A DNA stretch of 51,596 bases from Pseudomonas maioricensis (lineage in GTDB: Bacteria; Pseudomonadota; Gammaproteobacteria; Pseudomonadales; Pseudomonadaceae). The stretch is taken from the NCBI RefSeq assembly GCF_022790535.1, contig NZ_LOHG01000026.1, positions 1 through 51,596 of the forward strand. The letters run 5' to 3'. The translations under genes were made by a program, and so were the position numbers. Shown piece after piece: positions 50,616 through 51,596 of this stretch. The first letter of the stretch is position 1. The number at the start of each line of letters is the position of its first letter. Under the pieces are notes generated by a model. That model was not told the DNA's origin and did not search any database. It was given only the letters and a program-made list of their open reading frames with translations.

Positions 50616-51533
50616 ATGTCTGCGATCCACAAAACAATTCCTCTGCGCTTGCTCGACGGCGGCATGGGGCGGGAGCTCATGCGTATCGGCGCGCCATTTC
50701 GTCAGCCTGAATGGTCGGCATTGGCGCTGATTGAAGCACCGGAATTTGTCCTGAAGGCGCATCAGGCCTTCATCAATGCCGGGGCGCGGATAATCACCAC
50801 CAACAGCTATGCGCTGGTGCCGTTCCACTTGGGTGAAGAACGCTTTATAGCCGCTGCCCCGGCGCTCTCGGAATTGGCGGGCGAGCTTGCGCGCAAGGCT
50901 GCAGTAGAGGCTTCGCAGCCCGTTCAGGTCGCGGGTTCGTTGCCGCCGGCTCTGGGGTCTTATCGCCCGGACCTGTTCGACCATGATCAGTCGGTCGCAA
51001 TACATCGCATCCTGATTGAGGGGCTGAAGGCCAGTGTCGACGTGTGGCTGGCTGAAACCCAGAGCTCGATTGCGGAAGTGCGCGCGGTACGTGAAGCGCT
51101 GGGCCAGGATGAGAAGCCGTTGTGGCTGTCGTTTACCCTGGAAGATGGTGAAGACCATGGCCCTCGTTTGCGCTCCGGCGAAACGGTTGCTGAAGCGGCG
51201 GCGGTCGCCATTGAACTGGGTGCCCGTGCGGTGCTGTTCAACTGCAGTCAACCGGAAGTCATGGCCGCCGCACTGGCGGCTGCGCGTGAGGTGATTGAGG
51301 CAGCCTCAGCGCAGATCGAGTTGGGCGTGTATGCCAACGCGTTTCCGGTGATGGAAGTGGAAGAAGAGGGCGCGAACGACACCCTGCACGACATCCGCGA
51401 AGACCTGGGGCCTGACGCCTATGCCCAGTGGGCGAATACCTGGGTAGAGCAGGGCGCTTCGGTGATCGGTGGCTGCTGCGGGATTGGGCCAGAGCATATC
51501 GCGGCGCTGCGTGGTCATTTCAAGCTGGCGTAG
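50616..51533 (+). CDS. mmuM: Homocysteine S-methyltransferase
   Basis: The 305-residue enzyme transfers a methyl group from S-methylmethionine (or SAM) to homocysteine to form methionine. It opens with LLDGGMGRELMR. The zinc ligands are visible as Cys in LFNCSQPEVM and the Cys pair in IGGCCGIGPEH near the C terminus. Length fits MmuM/YagD (about 310 residues). AGGAG five bases before the ATG at 50616 supports this start over one 12 codons upstream. It is divergent from an amino-acid-type binding protein, permease and C-S lyase, a context that fits S-methylmethionine use. Confidence 0.88.
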   Translation: MSAIHKTIPLRLLDGGMGRELMRIGAPFRQPEWSALALIEAPEFVLKAHQAFINAGARIITTNSYALVPFHLGEERFIAAAPALSELAGELARKAAVEASQPVQVAGSLPPALGSYRPDLFDHDQSVAIHRILIEGLKASVDVWLAETQSSIAEVRAVREALGQDEKPLWLSFTLEDGEDHGPRLRSGETVAEAAAVAIELGARAVLFNCSQPEVMAAALAAAREVIEAASAQIELGVYANAFPVMEVEEEGANDTLHDIREDLGPDAYAQWANTWVEQGASVIGGCCGIGPEHIAALRGHFKLA

Positions 51534-51555
51534 ACCTCGGCAATCAAGTCTTGAA

Positions 51556-51596
51556 CTGTAGGAGCGCACGAGCACCGCGAGGCCGCGATGGCGGTG
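51556..51596. repeat. REP-like element cut by the window end
   Basis: CTGTAGGAGCGCACGAGCAC follows the homocysteine methyltransferase gene and resembles a left REP arm. The window ends before any partner arm. Confidence 0.5.

Overview
The window is a chromosomal stretch from a Pseudomonas-type gammaproteobacterium, probably of the fluorescens/syringae lineage. The evidence is a membrane-bound PQQ glucose dehydrogenase, many LysR and AraC/GlxA regulators beside small transport or catabolic operons, GC-rich codon use throughout, and more than a dozen REP elements of the Pseudomonas GTGGGAGC...CCCGCGAT and GTAGGAG...CTCGCGA types, mostly as inverted pairs between genes. No tRNA, rRNA, CRISPR array, prophage or complete insertion sequence was seen. 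It reads as an accessory-metabolism region.

Layout. 0.1-2.5 kb: gcd (reverse) with a strong terminator. 2.9-4.0 kb: a GlxA-type regulator. 4.1-6.4 kb: a Tat-exported aldo/keto reductase followed by an MFS/nucleotide-translocase-like transporter. 6.6-12.3 kb: a split amino-acid-type ABC uptake locus (binding protein, two permeases, ATPase) with a MmgE/PrpD enzyme on the opposite strand and a class IV aminotransferase that lacks the expected catalytic lysine. 12.5-13.3 kb: a methyltransferase-fold protein with a signal peptide. 13.5-18.6 kb: a four-gene oligopeptide/nickel-type ABC operon (reverse). 19.1-24.8 kb: an AraC regulator divergent from MFS transporter, FAH-family hydrolase, SDR and 2-hydroxyacid dehydrogenase genes, which looks like a sugar-acid or hydroxyacid catabolic cluster.

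24.9-25.1 kb carries no ordinary gene but has a 10-codon reading frame with a strong ribosome binding site, two or three hairpins and a terminator, so it is a candidate small RNA or leader. 25.3-36.2 kb is an oxidative/electrophile module: an ABM-domain protein coupled to a LysR-type DNA-binding domain with no effector domain, two closely similar full LysR regulators, an exported double-domain carboxymuconolactone-decarboxylase-like protein, an exported cupin, two aldo/keto reductases and a PaoABC-type periplasmic molybdenum aldehyde oxidoreductase. 36.3-36.5 kb holds a 232-bp MITE-like element.

36.6-41.7 kb: a D-threonine aldolase/D-serine dehydratase-like enzyme divergent from a LysR gene with a perfect 7-bp-arm palindrome in the promoter gap, then an MFS transporter divergent from another LysR gene, and a small Cys-containing hypothetical. 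42.0-43.6 kb: an unrecognised 524-residue Ser/Thr-rich protein. 43.8-47.3 kb: a Gfo/Idh/MocA oxidoreductase, a TerC/CBS/CorC-domain membrane protein and a small exported protein. 47.5-51.5 kb: a PatB/MalY C-S lyase, a permease and a binding protein (no ATPase) divergent from a homocysteine S-methyltransferase. Together these suggest uptake and use of a methylated sulfur amino acid such as S-methylmethionine.

All functional calls come from reading the translations and motifs by eye; no database search was run. Start codons were moved from the longest open frame wherever a ribosome binding site, signal peptide or gene overlap pointed to a better one.
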